Position numbers and translations under genes: made by a program. Shown here one piece after another: positions 8,315 to 17,002 of a stretch of 30,544 bases of DNA (position 1 is its first letter; each line of letters begins with the position of its first letter). Source of the stretch: Moraxella caviae (lineage in GTDB: Bacteria; Pseudomonadota; Gammaproteobacteria; Pseudomonadales; Moraxellaceae); assembly GCF_002014985.1 (NCBI RefSeq), contig NZ_MUXU01000086.1, positions 1 through 30,544 of the forward strand, given 5' to 3'. The notes beneath the pieces are model-generated. The model saw nothing but the letters and a program-made list of their open reading frames with translations, was not told the DNA's origin and ran no database searches.

Positions 8315-11080
8315 TCATTGCCATTCAAAGCCCACACCCAAGCCGCCACCGATTTGTTTTTCAGTGTCTGCATTCAGATGTGCTTTAAAAATGGTTCTTC
8401 CATTGTCACTTGAACGACTATAACCGACCGCCAATGCACCTTTGTCTTGAAAACCACCCAAGCCAAACGCCATCATTGACTTGCCATTGCCACGCACTTG
8501 CGGTAAAGCCGCCGATGCGTTAGAGCCAGCGATACCAGCTTGCAGCTTATCTTCGACTGTATTGATATGCTGACGCATGGCGTCATTGCCGTGATTCACA
8601 TAGCTATAAACATCAAACAATTGGCTGCCGTTTACAGCATCAGTGCTGTCAGCGGTGATAGCGCCATCTTTAACATTGGTAATGGTTGTACCATCAGCAC
8701 CGCCAAGGGTGACTGTATCTTTGGCTGCGCTGTCATATTTGACAACAATGTCATCAAGGGCTTTAACTTTTGCATCGGTTGCTGCCAAGGCTGATTTTTC
8801 TGCCTTTTTGTCATCCAAAGCACTAATGGCAACTTTGTTTGCATTAGCGGTAGCTTTGGCAGTATCAGCAACACCTTTGACTGCATACAACTGGCCACCA
8901 TTCACCGCATCTTTGCTGTCAGCGGTGATAGCGCCGTCAGCTACACCTGTTACTTTCAAATCACCAGCATTAATACCAGTTGCAGATAGTCCAACAGTTG
9001 AACCGTCAATAGCGATGGTTTTAACCGCAATGTCATCTTTTAAAGACACAGTGATGCCATCAGCGGTTGTTGTGGTATCAATATTTTTACCGCCAAGGAT
9101 TGATACGGTATCCCCAAGCTGATAATTTGTGCTTGTGGCATCAGATGTTTTTACATTAAAGCCTTTGGCAATAGCATCTGCATTAGCTTTAACTTTTGCA
9201 TCGGTTGCTGCCAAGGCTGATTTTTCTGCCTTTTTGTCATCCAAAGCACTAATGGCAACTTTGTTTGCATTAGCGGTAGCTTTGGCAGTATCAGCAACAC
9301 CTTTGACTGCATACAACTGGCCACCATTCACCGCATCTTTGCTGTCAGCGGTGATAGCGCCATCTTTAACATTGGTAATGGTTGTACCATCAGCACCGCC
9401 AAGGGTGACTGTATCTTTGGCTGCGCTGTCATATTTGACAACAATGTCATCAAGGGCTTTGATGTCTTTTGCTGCTTTATCAGCGGTTGCTTGTGCTGCA
9501 TCAGCCTTAGTTACGGCAGTATTTGCAGTGTTTTGAGCTGCAACAGCTTTAGCATCAGCGGCTTTAGCATCGGCGATACCTTTTGCTGCATCGGTTTGGG
9601 CTTTGGTGATGTTTGCTTTGGTTGCGTCTGATAGACCATAAATCACTTTACCAGCACCATCTGTAGATACAGAAAGGTCTGTGGTTGCGCCCAAAGTTAG
9701 ACTATCCGCTGCTGTGGTTCGCCATGTGTCGGCTGTGCCAGTGGTTGTAGTGGCAGCGGTTTGACCGTTTGCCACACTAAAGGTATAAGTGGTTGCTGCT
9801 ACACGGTTAGCTGTAGTGTTTGCCGCTTGAGCAGTGGTATTTGCTGCATTTGCAGTGTTTTGAGCTGCAACAGCTTTAGCATCAGCGGCTTTAGCATCGG
9901 CGATACCTTTTGCTGCATCGGTTTGGGCTTTGGTGATGTTTGCTTTGGTTGCGTCTGATAGACCAACAGTAAAGGTTTTTTCACCATTAACTGTAGCGTT
10001 AGTAACTGTAACACCATCACCTTGAACAACATTAACTGCCGCACCCCCTTGTTTTGCGTTTACAAAAGCAATAGCGTCATGAATAGTATTTTGACCAGTG
10101 CCACCAATATTGGTCATTGAGATTGTGCCGTTTGCTGCCAAAGCTGCATTACCGCCAAGGATATTTTTGGCAGTGGTAGCGACATTGCCCAATGTGCTGA
10201 CAGCAGCGAATAGTTGGCTACCATTTACTGCGTCGGTAGAATTGTCAGACACTCGCCCAGCTGCAAGATTGACAATTTGACGCTTTACAGTATTGCTGCC
10301 AGTTTCGTGACCGATAGACACCACCGCACCACTTTTGCTGCCATCAAAGGTATATTTAATCCCATTATTAGTAACACTATTTGTAGAAACAGGGGCTTCG
10401 GTTACCGAGTTAGAACCTAGAGCAACTGAATTAGCATGTGTGGCATTAGCATTGTAGCCAAATGCAATAGCTTCTTTTGCATTTGTAAAACTACTTGAGC
10501 CAATAGCAATGTTGCGTGTAGCATCAGAAATCGGATCTGGCGCTATTAGGGCTTTAGCATCGGCGCCTATGGCGATACTACCAAAACCTGTGGCAGTTGT
10601 GGCTGCATCCGCGGATGTCCCCTTATCACCTATAGCAATACTAAAAACTGCATTTGATATTGTACCAGCGCCAATGCCAATAGAGTGACCGCCTACCGTA
10701 TTATCCGAGCCAATCGCAATGGCTCTTACAGGTTGATTTCCACTATTTAATGTAGATTGATTACCTAAAATATTATTGTTACCAATCGAAAGCGAATCAG
10801 ACAAATCATAGATTTTGGAGTTGTTACCAATTGAGATATTAGAAGAGTTATAACCTGTTTCAGTTTCAACTTGTAAATTCGCTCCAATTAAAATGGTGTT
10901 TTTGTTATCAAATTTAACTTCGGGGCTGGTTGTTGAATATACCGTTGTTGCGACGGCGGAATGGCTTGTAATAGCGGCAGCAACAGCTAATGCCAAAACT
11001 CGACCGTGCGATTTTGCAATTTCCGAAGTTACAACCGATTGACCAGCTGAATTGCGTTTTACTTTAAAGATTTTGTTCAT
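8315..11080 (-). CDS. Trimeric autotransporter adhesin (YadA/Hia type)
   Basis: A 921-residue type Vc adhesin that exports and anchors itself in the outer membrane as a trimer. The N-terminus MNKIFKVKRN...VVTSEIAK is an extended signal peptide region (ESPR), with cleavage expected after AVA at about residue 45. Residues about 80-225 form a YadA-like head of repeated SIAIG/IAFG/VALG units. A neck, DAVNGSQLF, lies at about 283-291. A long stalk follows with repeated ...AKDTVTLGGADGTTITN... and DAVNGGQLYAV necks and Ala-rich coiled coil. The last 63 residues (from LPQVRGNGKS to GVGFEWQ) are the barrel anchor with C-terminal aromatic signature. The start has AAGG 9 bases upstream. Internal DNA repeats of 175, 120 and 118 bp make the stalk prone to length change. 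Carriage on a transfer element suggests a role in aggregation or mating contact, which is inference. Confidence 0.92.
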   Translation of the reverse strand: MNKIFKVKRNSAGQSVVTSEIAKSHGRVLALAVAAAITSHSAVATTVYSTTSPEVKFDNKNTILIGANLQVETETGYNSSNISIGNNSKIYDLSDSLSIGNNNILGNQSTLNSGNQPVRAIAIGSDNTVGGHSIGIGAGTISNAVFSIAIGDKGTSADAATTATGFGSIAIGADAKALIAPDPISDATRNIAIGSSSFTNAKEAIAFGYNANATHANSVALGSNSVTEAPVSTNSVTNNGIKYTFDGSKSGAVVSIGHETGSNTVKRQIVNLAAGRVSDNSTDAVNGSQLFAAVSTLGNVATTAKNILGGNAALAANGTISMTNIGGTGQNTIHDAIAFVNAKQGGAAVNVVQGDGVTVTNATVNGEKTFTVGLSDATKANITKAQTDAAKGIADAKAADAKAVAAQNTANAANTTAQAANTTANRVAATTYTFSVANGQTAATTTTGTADTWRTTAADSLTLGATTDLSVSTDGAGKVIYGLSDATKANITKAQTDAAKGIADAKAADAKAVAAQNTANTAVTKADAAQATADKAAKDIKALDDIVVKYDSAAKDTVTLGGADGTTITNVKDGAITADSKDAVNGGQLYAVKGVADTAKATANANKVAISALDDKKAEKSALAATDAKVKANADAIAKGFNVKTSDATSTNYQLGDTVSILGGKNIDTTTTADGITVSLKDDIAVKTIAIDGSTVGLSATGINAGDLKVTGVADGAITADSKDAVNGGQLYAVKGVADTAKATANANKVAISALDDKKAEKSALAATDAKVKALDDIVVKYDSAAKDTVTLGGADGTTITNVKDGAITADSTDAVNGSQLFDVYSYVNHGNDAMRQHINTVEDKLQAGIAGSNASAALPQVRGNGKSMMAFGLGGFQDKGALAVGYSRSSDNGRTIFKAHLNADTEKQIGGGLGVGFEWQ
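8645..9460. repeat. Long internal direct repeats in adhesin stalk
   Basis: Bases 8761-8935 recur identically at 9187-9361 (175 bp, offset 426) and bases 8645-8764 recur at 9341-9460 (120 bp, offset 696). Together they show that stalk modules were duplicated recently. Both offsets are multiples of three (142 and 232 codons), so recombination between copies keeps the reading frame. Confidence 0.9.
9521..9965. repeat. 118-bp direct repeat in adhesin stalk
   Basis: Bases 9521-9638 recur at 9848-9965 (offset 327, that is 109 codons). They encode the Ala-rich coiled-coil unit with ANITKAQTDAAKGIADAKAA. Recombination would change stalk length in frame. Confidence 0.85.
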
Positions 11081-11101
11081 TACAATATACCTTGTTAATT
11101 T

Positions 11102-11119
11102 TGTAGTCTTATGACTACA
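11102..11119. promoter_or_regulatory. Palindrome TGTAGT-N6-ACTACA in adhesin leader
   Basis: An 18-base palindrome just upstream of the adhesin ribosome binding site. The same half-sites with the same 6-base spacing occur at 29683-29700, over the likely promoter of the transfer operon. A shared operator, possibly for the ribbon-helix-helix protein at 29723-29944, is inferred. Confidence 0.5.
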
Positions 11120-11121
11120 TT

Positions 11122-11202
11122 GTTAGCATCGATGGCTTGCACTGTTATCTTGGCGGATGGGGTGCAAGCCATCCCATTTTGTACGAATCGGACGGATTAG
11201 TT
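11122..11202. repeat. 81-bp direct repeat, copy B
   Basis: Matches copy A (7236-7316) with one mismatch and lies upstream of the adhesin gene. It contains the 12-bp stem hairpin and a variant dispersed palindrome (TGTACGAATCGGACG, 11180-11194). Its right end still reads TAC AAC TAA on the minus strand, matching the last two codons and stop of the OmpA-like gene. It therefore looks like a copy of that gene's 3' end plus its downstream spacer. Confidence 0.9.
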
Positions 11203-11211
11203 GTACATTTA

Positions 11212-11243
11212 TAGTATGCCTTTTATACATATAATAGACATAC
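11212..11243. promoter_or_regulatory. AT-rich inverted repeat upstream of adhesin module
   Basis: On the minus strand AGTATG and CATACT flank about 20 AT-rich bases that contain TATAAA-like hexamers, between the 46-residue ORF and direct repeat B. It may hold a promoter or operator for the adhesin/OmpA module. No good -35 box could be assigned. Confidence 0.25.
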
Positions 11244-11290
11244 TTTATCTATTCATTTTTCATAGCCAGCATCCTTCTTTTTGTTGATCT

Positions 11291-11431
11291 TTAAGGCTGA
11301 TTTGGCTGTTTGCGCCAAATTGCCCACCAAAATTTTTGTGTTTTGTACTGGTTGCGCCATAAGCCTTGGATAATGACATTTAGACGCTGTATTTCAGCTT
11401 CCAGCATAGCGATTCGGTCATCAGTGTTCAT
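11291..11431 (-). CDS. Small hypothetical protein (46 aa)
   Basis: A short ORF whose ATG at 11431 shares its first base with the TAA stop of the upstream LPD7/KfrB-like gene (TAATG), a typical arrangement for translational coupling. The predicted protein begins MNTDDRIAMLEAEIQRLNVI, which looks like a heptad-bearing coiled coil. It ends with an aromatic and basic tail (KFWWAIWRKQ) that could sit at a membrane. There is no homologue I can name. Support rests on the start/stop overlap and a plausible composition. It may be a real small component of the transfer operon. Confidence 0.55.
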   Translation of the reverse strand: MNTDDRIAMLEAEIQRLNVIIQGLWRNQYKTQKFWWAIWRKQPNQP

Positions 11432-13146
11432 TAACGCCCCCTATCTTTGTTGGATTGTGTTGGTGCTTGAATTTCAATGCTTTGCTGTACCACTTGCTGT
11501 GGCACATCAGGTAATTTGCTGATTTCACCATTCTTCATGGCAGTGTTCAGCTTGTCATAGCTGGCTTGCAGCTCTTTTGGATTGTCTTTGTGCAGATAAT
11601 CCAAAATACGGCGCACGGCTTCGACTTTGACTTTGTCATTGTCATTAAGCTTAGCCTTGTTTTCTTCAAAATCTTTTTTGAAGTCATCACGCTTGGCGGC
11701 GGCCATTGAACCGTCAATTTTGCGGTCAAATGCCGCTTCAACTTTTTGTGTTACTTTAGCTTGAGTCATGCCAGCCACTTTAGGGGCAGCTACAACATCA
11801 GTTTTGAAGCGTTCAGCTTCGCCAGCAACATTCATATCTAAGTCAGGGTCAATATCACGACCACGCTGGAATTCTTCCGCTCGTACATAGGCTTCTGTTT
11901 CAACTTTTTTTAGGTCACGGTGTTGTTCTGCTGCTTGAATTTCTGCTTCACGGTCAGCTTCAGCAAAGGCCTCACGCCAATCATCACGGTAATCTTCCCA
12001 TGACATCGATGCACTAATTTCACCATTTTCTAAGCCTTCATGGTATTTTTCGTAAAGTACTTCATCAGTCAATTTGGCATCAGCATCCATATCAAATGCA
12101 CGGATTCTTTCTTGCAAGCTACTGATATAGTCAGACATTTCAACTTCTGATACACCACGGTTCTTTTCAGCTTGCATTACAGCCAGCCAGTGACTATATG
12201 CTGCTTTGCCAGCTTCAGTATCATAATCCCAGCCTTTTAGGTAGCCAGCAGCTTGCGGATCTTGGCTTACTTCATCTTCTGCTGCTTGTGCTGACTGTCC
12301 GAATTCGGGCAGTTGGTCAGCTGTATGCGCTGGTTCAGTGACTTGTTCAGCTGGTGCAGCTGATTGGTCAGCAGATTTGGTATAAACAGTGCCAATCTTA
12401 GTCGCTTCAATTTGGTTGCTTGTGCGCTCTGCTTGGCGTGCTTGTAGCTCAAGCTTATCTTTTTCAGATGGCTCATAGCCTTTGGTTTTGATGCCACGCA
12501 TTTGCGCTTCCATCCACGCTTCACGCTTAAAGTCTTCTGAACCTTTCAGCTTGATAGATTCCCAACCCTTAGATTGTGCCATATCCAGCATGGCAGTCAC
12601 TGTGTCTTTATCGGATTTACTGGTGTGTAAGCCCTTATCGCCACGATCTTCAAACGCAACAGATGCTGGATTTTCACGCTCATAGAACTTCACCATTGGC
12701 GAATCAGTGTACTTATTCACTGCTACCGACAAATAACGGTTACGGATGGCGTTTGGTACAATGTATTCAGCATCATCAGTGCCATAGTCAGCTGACTGTT
12801 TGACTTTCGACTGTCCGAGTTCGGACGCTTGGTCAGCCACTTTTTCTTGTTCAAAGTCACGCTCAACACTATTTTCAAGTTTTTCTGCTTCAAAAAAGCG
12901 TGCAGCTTCCCATCGGTTTGCACCAGCTTCTTGCTTAAATTTATGAAAACTTACTTTTTCGCCAACTTCAAGCTGCTGGTTTTCAACCAATTCTTTGAGC
13001 TGAACACCCCAAAGCGTTTCAAACTTATCTTTCTCAATTTCAACTTCAACAAAGTAATTAGTACTGTTGTTTGGGTCATGTTGATAAGGCGCTTCGCCGT
13101 GGCGAATAATCGTGCCTGTTGTTGTTTTTGGCTCTGGTTCTGCCAT
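11431..13146 (-). CDS. KfrB-like/LPD7 domain protein of the transfer region
   Basis: A 571-residue soluble protein. Residues about 10-85 (TIIRHGEAPYQHDP...YFVEVE...LWGVQL) resemble the small domain found in KfrB proteins and in relaxase C-termini. Residues about 135-235 match the LPD7 domain (FEDRGDKGLHTS, ML-MAQSKGWESIKLKG, F-REAW-EAQ-RGI-TKGYEP), which normally sits at the end of MobP-type relaxases. The remainder is charged and helical. No relaxase catalytic motifs (Tyr, HxH) are seen, so it is a stand-alone accessory protein, or a piece split from a relaxase encoded elsewhere. Two copies of the dispersed palindrome lie in disordered linkers, encoding SELGQS near 108-113 and PEFGQSA near 280-286. 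The start ATG has AAGGA 7 bases upstream. It follows virD4 and a small gene in the operon. Confidence 0.7.
   Translation of the reverse strand: MAEPEPKTTTGTIIRHGEAPYQHDPNNSTNYFVEVEIEKDKFETLWGVQLKELVENQQLEVGEKVSFHKFKQEAGANRWEAARFFEAEKLENSVERDFEQEKVADQASELGQSKVKQSADYGTDDAEYIVPNAIRNRYLSVAVNKYTDSPMVKFYERENPASVAFEDRGDKGLHTSKSDKDTVTAMLDMAQSKGWESIKLKGSEDFKREAWMEAQMRGIKTKGYEPSEKDKLELQARQAERTSNQIEATKIGTVYTKSADQSAAPAEQVTEPAHTADQLPEFGQSAQAAEDEVSQDPQAAGYLKGWDYDTEAGKAAYSHWLAVMQAEKNRGVSEVEMSDYISSLQERIRAFDMDADAKLTDEVLYEKYHEGLENGEISASMSWEDYRDDWREAFAEADREAEIQAAEQHRDLKKVETEAYVRAEEFQRGRDIDPDLDMNVAGEAERFKTDVVAAPKVAGMTQAKVTQKVEAAFDRKIDGSMAAAKRDDFKKDFEENKAKLNDNDKVKVEAVRRILDYLHKDNPKELQASYDKLNTAMKNGEISKLPDVPQQVVQQSIEIQAPTQSNKDRGR
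12291..12353. repeat. 63-bp linker repeat, copy in LPD7/KfrB-like gene
   Basis: The partner of 1596-1658; it encodes EQVTEPAHTADQLPEFGQSA in the same frame. It includes the palindrome copy 12296-12311. A third, diverged relative lies at 12812-12840 in the same gene. Confidence 0.85.
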
Positions 13147-13162
13147 ATTAAATTCCTTGTGT

Positions 13163-13492
13163 TTAAATGGACGGCTTTACAATCACCTGTTTACCATGGT
13201 GCGAATAGCTGGCACAAGGTGAGATATAAGCTAAAGCTGATTCTGCATCTTGATAAAATCGCTCAATAAAAGCCATGTTAGCGGCATGATTATTGGACTT
13301 TTGACAATGCCAAAATGCGATGCGTGTTACCATAAAAATGCGCACTTTAGCAGCGTCAGCCATTGGATGACTGTGGTCAATAATCAAGCAAACACGCTCT
13401 TTTTTACGACAAAAAAGCTGTAAAGTTGTGGTTTGCGTTTCATCGTCTGTGAACAGCCTTGCATGGCGATTTTTCCTATCAAGCTTGTACAT
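13163..13492 (-). CDS. Hypothetical protein (about 109 aa)
   Basis: An unrecognised soluble protein between virD4 and the LPD7/KfrB-like gene. Two starts are possible: GTG at 13501 or ATG at 13492. The ATG is preferred because AAAGG lies 8 bases upstream. The gene overlaps the end of virD4 by 14 bp, showing cotranscription and probable coupling. The protein is basic and rich in His, Lys and Arg, with several Cys/His residues but no clear zinc-binding spacing, signal peptide or membrane segment. No function is assigned. Confidence 0.65.
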   Translation of the reverse strand: MYKLDRKNRHARLFTDDETQTTTLQLFCRKKERVCLIIDHSHPMADAAKVRIFMVTRIAFWHCQKSNNHAANMAFIERFYQDAESALAYISPCASYSHHGKQVIVKPSI

Positions 13493-15509
13493 GAGCTGCA
13501 CCTTTTTTCATGTTAGCAATAGCTGCGCTGATAAAATCAGGGTCAAAGCCGATGGCTGCTGTGGTCAAACCCAACCAATCTTTCCATTCAGGTTTGTGCA
13601 ACATATCTTGTGCTGATGGCAAAGTATCTTCTGTGGTGTCATCACGAACGATGCCACGCATCACATCCAGTACAGCCATCACATCAAGTTCAGGCGGTAG
13701 GCTATTAGGACGCACTGGTTTATTGATGCGGCTGGTGAACACTGGTTCGTTGTAGTAACGGATTTTGTCACACAAAATTGGCTTTTCGGCGTTGTACAGC
13801 ACAATCTCTTTAGACTGGTCAAGCTCTTTTAGCTCTTGTGGCAACATCAGCGCACGGCTTTGGTCACTGGTAGATACGCTACCACCGCCGCCTTTGCCCT
13901 TGTTGCGGCTAATCGACTTGCCCTTGACGGTTTCTGTACCCAATAATTCACTGTATGACTTGGCATCATCAATGGTTCGTGGTGCAAATACGATTTGACA
14001 CGCCATGTTAGATAGCATGGTTTGTGTGCCTTCACGAGTGTAATACTGTTCACACTGTGATTTGTTTTGGAAAATCAGCATTAGGCGCATATTGTAGCCA
14101 GCGATATATGCAACCGCTTTGTTAATAATATCCACACGACCAAGCGCCGTGAATTCGTCCAGCAACACCAAGCATTGATATTTCAAGCTTGGGTCTTGTT
14201 CAGGCAAGACACGAGTGTTTAGGTTGATAAGCTGGCTAAAAAATAGGTTCAACAGCTTATCAAAGCGTGCCAATTCGTTTGGCTGAATACCCACAAAAAT
14301 TGACATTTTTTTCTTGCGCACTTCATCCAACCTGAAGTCAGATGCTGAAGTAGCAGCGGCGACCATTGGGTCAGTAAAGATGTTAAGCGGTGTCATCAGT
14401 GATGACTGAATACCAGCTCTAGTATTATCAGATGCGTTGCCAGCAAATGACATCAAGGCTTCAACACATTCAACCGACAAGGGGCGTACTTCTTTACGCA
14501 CTTCAATACCTTTGCGGTTTTCGGTGAATGGGATTTCAACGCCATCTTTATAGAAAACTTCAATCGGCGTGGCTTCGATGGCTTCGACACCCTTTTCAGG
14601 GTCAGCTTTTTGACCTTTGCGCTGAACGATGATTTCTTCAATCCATTCATTTAATGGCTTGTTTGGCGTGGCAAGCTTAACCAATTCTGCCATTGTGCAT
14701 GGACGGCTTGGGGTTTCTAGCATATACAGTACTAAGCCAGTAAACAGGCGCTGCGCTGCTGCTTGCCAAAACGCATCATCCCCATCAGCTGGATACATGA
14801 TGTTGCCGATGTTTTGAATGTCGCCCATGCGGTTTGTTGGGTCACGGTCAATATAATCTAAGGGATTATATCGATGTGACTTACGGTCAGCCGCTTTTGG
14901 AGCGAACAAAAAGCACTCTTGAAACTGTGAACGAAAGCCTGCGGTAATATCCCAGTTTTCGTTTTTGACATCGAGTACAACCACCGAATCACGATAGTGC
15001 AGCAAGTTTGGAATAACGATACCAACACCTTTACCGCTACGAGTTGGTGCTGCAACAAAGATAAATTCATTACCAAAAAATTCCAAAAATTTATCCTTGT
15101 ACTTGCCCACAAGCACCGATGGATTTGATGGTTTTTTGGCGAATTTTTCTTGTTGTTCTTTTGGGGTCAGAATAAAACCAGTCTTTTTGACTTCGTGCAT
15201 ATTGGCAAACTTTGCCGAGCCATGCAGCTCACGCTTTGGCTTGGCGAATAGCGCCACACCCAAAAATACATTGCTCATTAGCCATGCGCCAAAGCCAGCC
15301 AGCTTTGATAGGCTAATGGCTTGCGCAACATTGGGATTGCTGCCATAAGCAGCTTGATATTGTGAGAGCGTACTAAAGCCGACATAGTCAGCTGGCACAT
15401 CTTGCCAGTAGCCAAAAAACCAGTTGGCGAAATAAAACGCCGCTGGAATCAATAGCAGATTCACAATAGCAAATAAGATGATATAGTCTTTGACTGTTTT
15501 TTCTTTCAT
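13479..15509 (-). CDS. virD4: Type IV coupling protein VirD4/TraG
   Basis: The inner-membrane ATPase that links the relaxosome to the T4SS channel; 676 residues. Two N-terminal membrane segments (about 9-34 and 70-88) precede the cytosolic part. Walker A is APTRSGKG at about 154-161 and Walker B is LVLLDEF at about 448-453, followed by the TraG-type region (SKSQCEQYY...TMLSNMACQIVFAP). The C-terminal tail ends in a short basic stretch. The start ATG follows an AAGGCACTGCC region. It lies downstream of virB11 and a small gene, the usual place for a coupling protein in P-type systems. Confidence 0.95.
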   Translation of the reverse strand: MKEKTVKDYIILFAIVNLLLIPAAFYFANWFFGYWQDVPADYVGFSTLSQYQAAYGSNPNVAQAISLSKLAGFGAWLMSNVFLGVALFAKPKRELHGSAKFANMHEVKKTGFILTPKEQQEKFAKKPSNPSVLVGKYKDKFLEFFGNEFIFVAAPTRSGKGVGIVIPNLLHYRDSVVVLDVKNENWDITAGFRSQFQECFLFAPKAADRKSHRYNPLDYIDRDPTNRMGDIQNIGNIMYPADGDDAFWQAAAQRLFTGLVLYMLETPSRPCTMAELVKLATPNKPLNEWIEEIIVQRKGQKADPEKGVEAIEATPIEVFYKDGVEIPFTENRKGIEVRKEVRPLSVECVEALMSFAGNASDNTRAGIQSSLMTPLNIFTDPMVAAATSASDFRLDEVRKKKMSIFVGIQPNELARFDKLLNLFFSQLINLNTRVLPEQDPSLKYQCLVLLDEFTALGRVDIINKAVAYIAGYNMRLMLIFQNKSQCEQYYTREGTQTMLSNMACQIVFAPRTIDDAKSYSELLGTETVKGKSISRNKGKGGGGSVSTSDQSRALMLPQELKELDQSKEIVLYNAEKPILCDKIRYYNEPVFTSRINKPVRPNSLPPELDVMAVLDVMRGIVRDDTTEDTLPSAQDMLHKPEWKDWLGLTTAAIGFDPDFISAAIANMKKGAAHVQA

Positions 15510-15518
15510 GGCAGTGCC

Positions 15519-15815
15519 TTAGCGATATGAGCGCTCTTTGGCTTCACAGTGTTTTTTAAGCTTATAGCTATCTACAACACCCTTAGAAACTCTTGCAAAT
15601 TTGCGTTTGGCAACCAAAGTGATTTTGTGCAATTCGGCGCCATTCTCAGGACTGATCGACCCTTCAATACCTTTTAATTCGATCTGCATGTCCATGTCTT
15701 CATGTTTTTTGATGAAGGTTTTGAGCAATTTGTGTACCAATTGATTCAAAATGTCACGGTTATCCTCAAAGATTAAAATCTCATCTTCAAGTCTTTGTAA
15801 TTCGGTTCTTTTCAT
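15519..15815 (-). CDS. Hypothetical coiled-coil protein (98 aa)
   Basis: A 98-residue charged protein between virB11 and virD4. The N-terminal part (LQRLEDEILIFEDNRDILNQ) is predicted to be helical and coiled-coil-like. A basic C-terminus (AKRKFARVSKGVVDSYKLKK) follows. There is no membrane segment or signal peptide. The ATG at 15815 has AAGGA with a 6-base spacer, in the same TTAAGGATGCAC context as virB4. It is 9 bp from virD4, so it is in the operon. I do not recognise a family; a small accessory factor for the coupling protein is possible. Confidence 0.65.
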   Translation of the reverse strand: MKRTELQRLEDEILIFEDNRDILNQLVHKLLKTFIKKHEDMDMQIELKGIEGSISPENGAELHKITLVAKRKFARVSKGVVDSYKLKKHCEAKERSYR

Positions 15816-15853
15816 GGTGCATCCTTAAAAAAATAATCAGTAATAATGAATCT

Positions 15854-17002
15854 TCATAGCGACTTTCCTTGCAACAATCGTGCTTTACGCACTGGATCAA
15901 AAGCCATTTCTGTGACTTTGGTATATTTCAAGAAAATCATCACATCAATCGTGGTGTACACATCACGCATAATTTGGTCAAATTCAATCTTTGAGCCGAT
16001 TTCTGATTGTTTAATCAGCGTGCCAATACGGTAGTAAGCACTGTTACAGTCATTGGCGTGTACCGTGGTCACTGAACCGCCGTGGCCAGTGTTCAGGGCG
16101 TTCAGATAGTCATAAGCTTCATCACCACGCAACTCTGTCAAGAAAATGCGATCAGGCTTCATACGCATACACGCTTTAAGTAGCGTTTTTGGTGTGACAT
16201 CCTTATAAAACATGTGAACACGGTTGCTGTGGTGCGGCAAATCTAATTCGTGCGTATCTTCGATGGTGACGATGCGTGTATCATGTGGCACAAGGTCACA
16301 AATCGCCTTGGTAAAAGTCGTTTTACCTGAACCCGTCGCACCGATTAGGCATAGATTTTGTTTGTTTTCCACTGCTAGGCGGATGAATTCACCCACATTG
16401 CGATCTGCTTTGGCTTTAAGCATACGCAATTCAAACAGTTGCAGCTGCACATCATCAGGGATGCGCAAATATTCGTTGAGATATTGAATTTCTTTGGCTT
16501 CTTCTAGCGCTTGTGCTAACTGGCTTGCTGGCAGAATCGTGTTTGCCGTCTGAAAGGCTGATACATCTTGCCAATCATCTAGTCGGCCGCTATTGACATA
16601 ATCATCAAAGCTAAAGCGGTTCATGCTTGGCTGGCGGATAACGATAGATACGGTATCACGCTCAACAGCCGATGGTACAGCCACCTGACCACGCTGGCCT
16701 TCAGGCAATACGCCTGAACAGATCGGATTTTCTTTGTTGATTTCAAGCTTATTATAAGCAGCAAATGCTGTCGCAAAGCCCATCAAATTCTTATAGCTTA
16801 AACGTGGCATATCAAAACGCTTCCAGCCTTGGTTGCTTTCAGTCCACAGCTCAAATGGGCGGTTGATAATTACTTCAGTATTATCTTTATTGTCTAAATG
16901 TTCTTGGATGCCAAATGATGACAGCATCCCCTTAAGCGTGGATGAACGGTCAAAATCAGCAGCTGTAAACACTTTTGGCATCGGCGGAATTGTCATAGTC
17001 AC
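15854..17002 (-). CDS. virB11: T4SS ATPase VirB11
   Basis: The hexameric traffic ATPase at the cytosolic base of the T4SS; 382 residues from GTG at 17002, or 380 from ATG at 16996. AAGG lies 10 bases before the GTG, slightly favouring it. Walker A is GATGSGKTT at about 221-229. The Asp box IVTIEDTHELDL lies at about 244-255, Walker B-like RIFLTELRGDEA at about 285-296, and the His box TGHGGSVTTVHAND at about 305-318. The N-terminal domain begins near residue 25. It is separated from virB10 by an unusually long 208-bp gap that carries a perfect 20-bp palindrome. Confidence 0.95.
   Translation of the reverse strand: MTMTIPPMPKVFTAADFDRSSTLKGMLSSFGIQEHLDNKDNTEVIINRPFELWTESNQGWKRFDMPRLSYKNLMGFATAFAAYNKLEINKENPICSGVLPEGQRGQVAVPSAVERDTVSIVIRQPSMNRFSFDDYVNSGRLDDWQDVSAFQTANTILPASQLAQALEEAKEIQYLNEYLRIPDDVQLQLFELRMLKAKADRNVGEFIRLAVENKQNLCLIGATGSGKTTFTKAICDLVPHDTRIVTIEDTHELDLPHHSNRVHMFYKDVTPKTLLKACMRMKPDRIFLTELRGDEAYDYLNALNTGHGGSVTTVHANDCNSAYYRIGTLIKQSEIGSKIEFDQIMRDVYTTIDVMIFLKYTKVTEMAFDPVRKARLLQGKSL

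Noticed and set aside
8643..9536. Long plus-strand open frames opposite the adhesin stalk
   Set aside because: They are antisense by-products of a repetitive Ala-rich gene, duplicate each other with the DNA repeats, and lack ribosome sites.
8645..9965. Repeat array in the adhesin region considered as a CRISPR array
   Set aside because: The repeats are long, coding and separated by coding DNA, with no short regular repeat/spacer pattern. No CRISPR array was found anywhere in the window.
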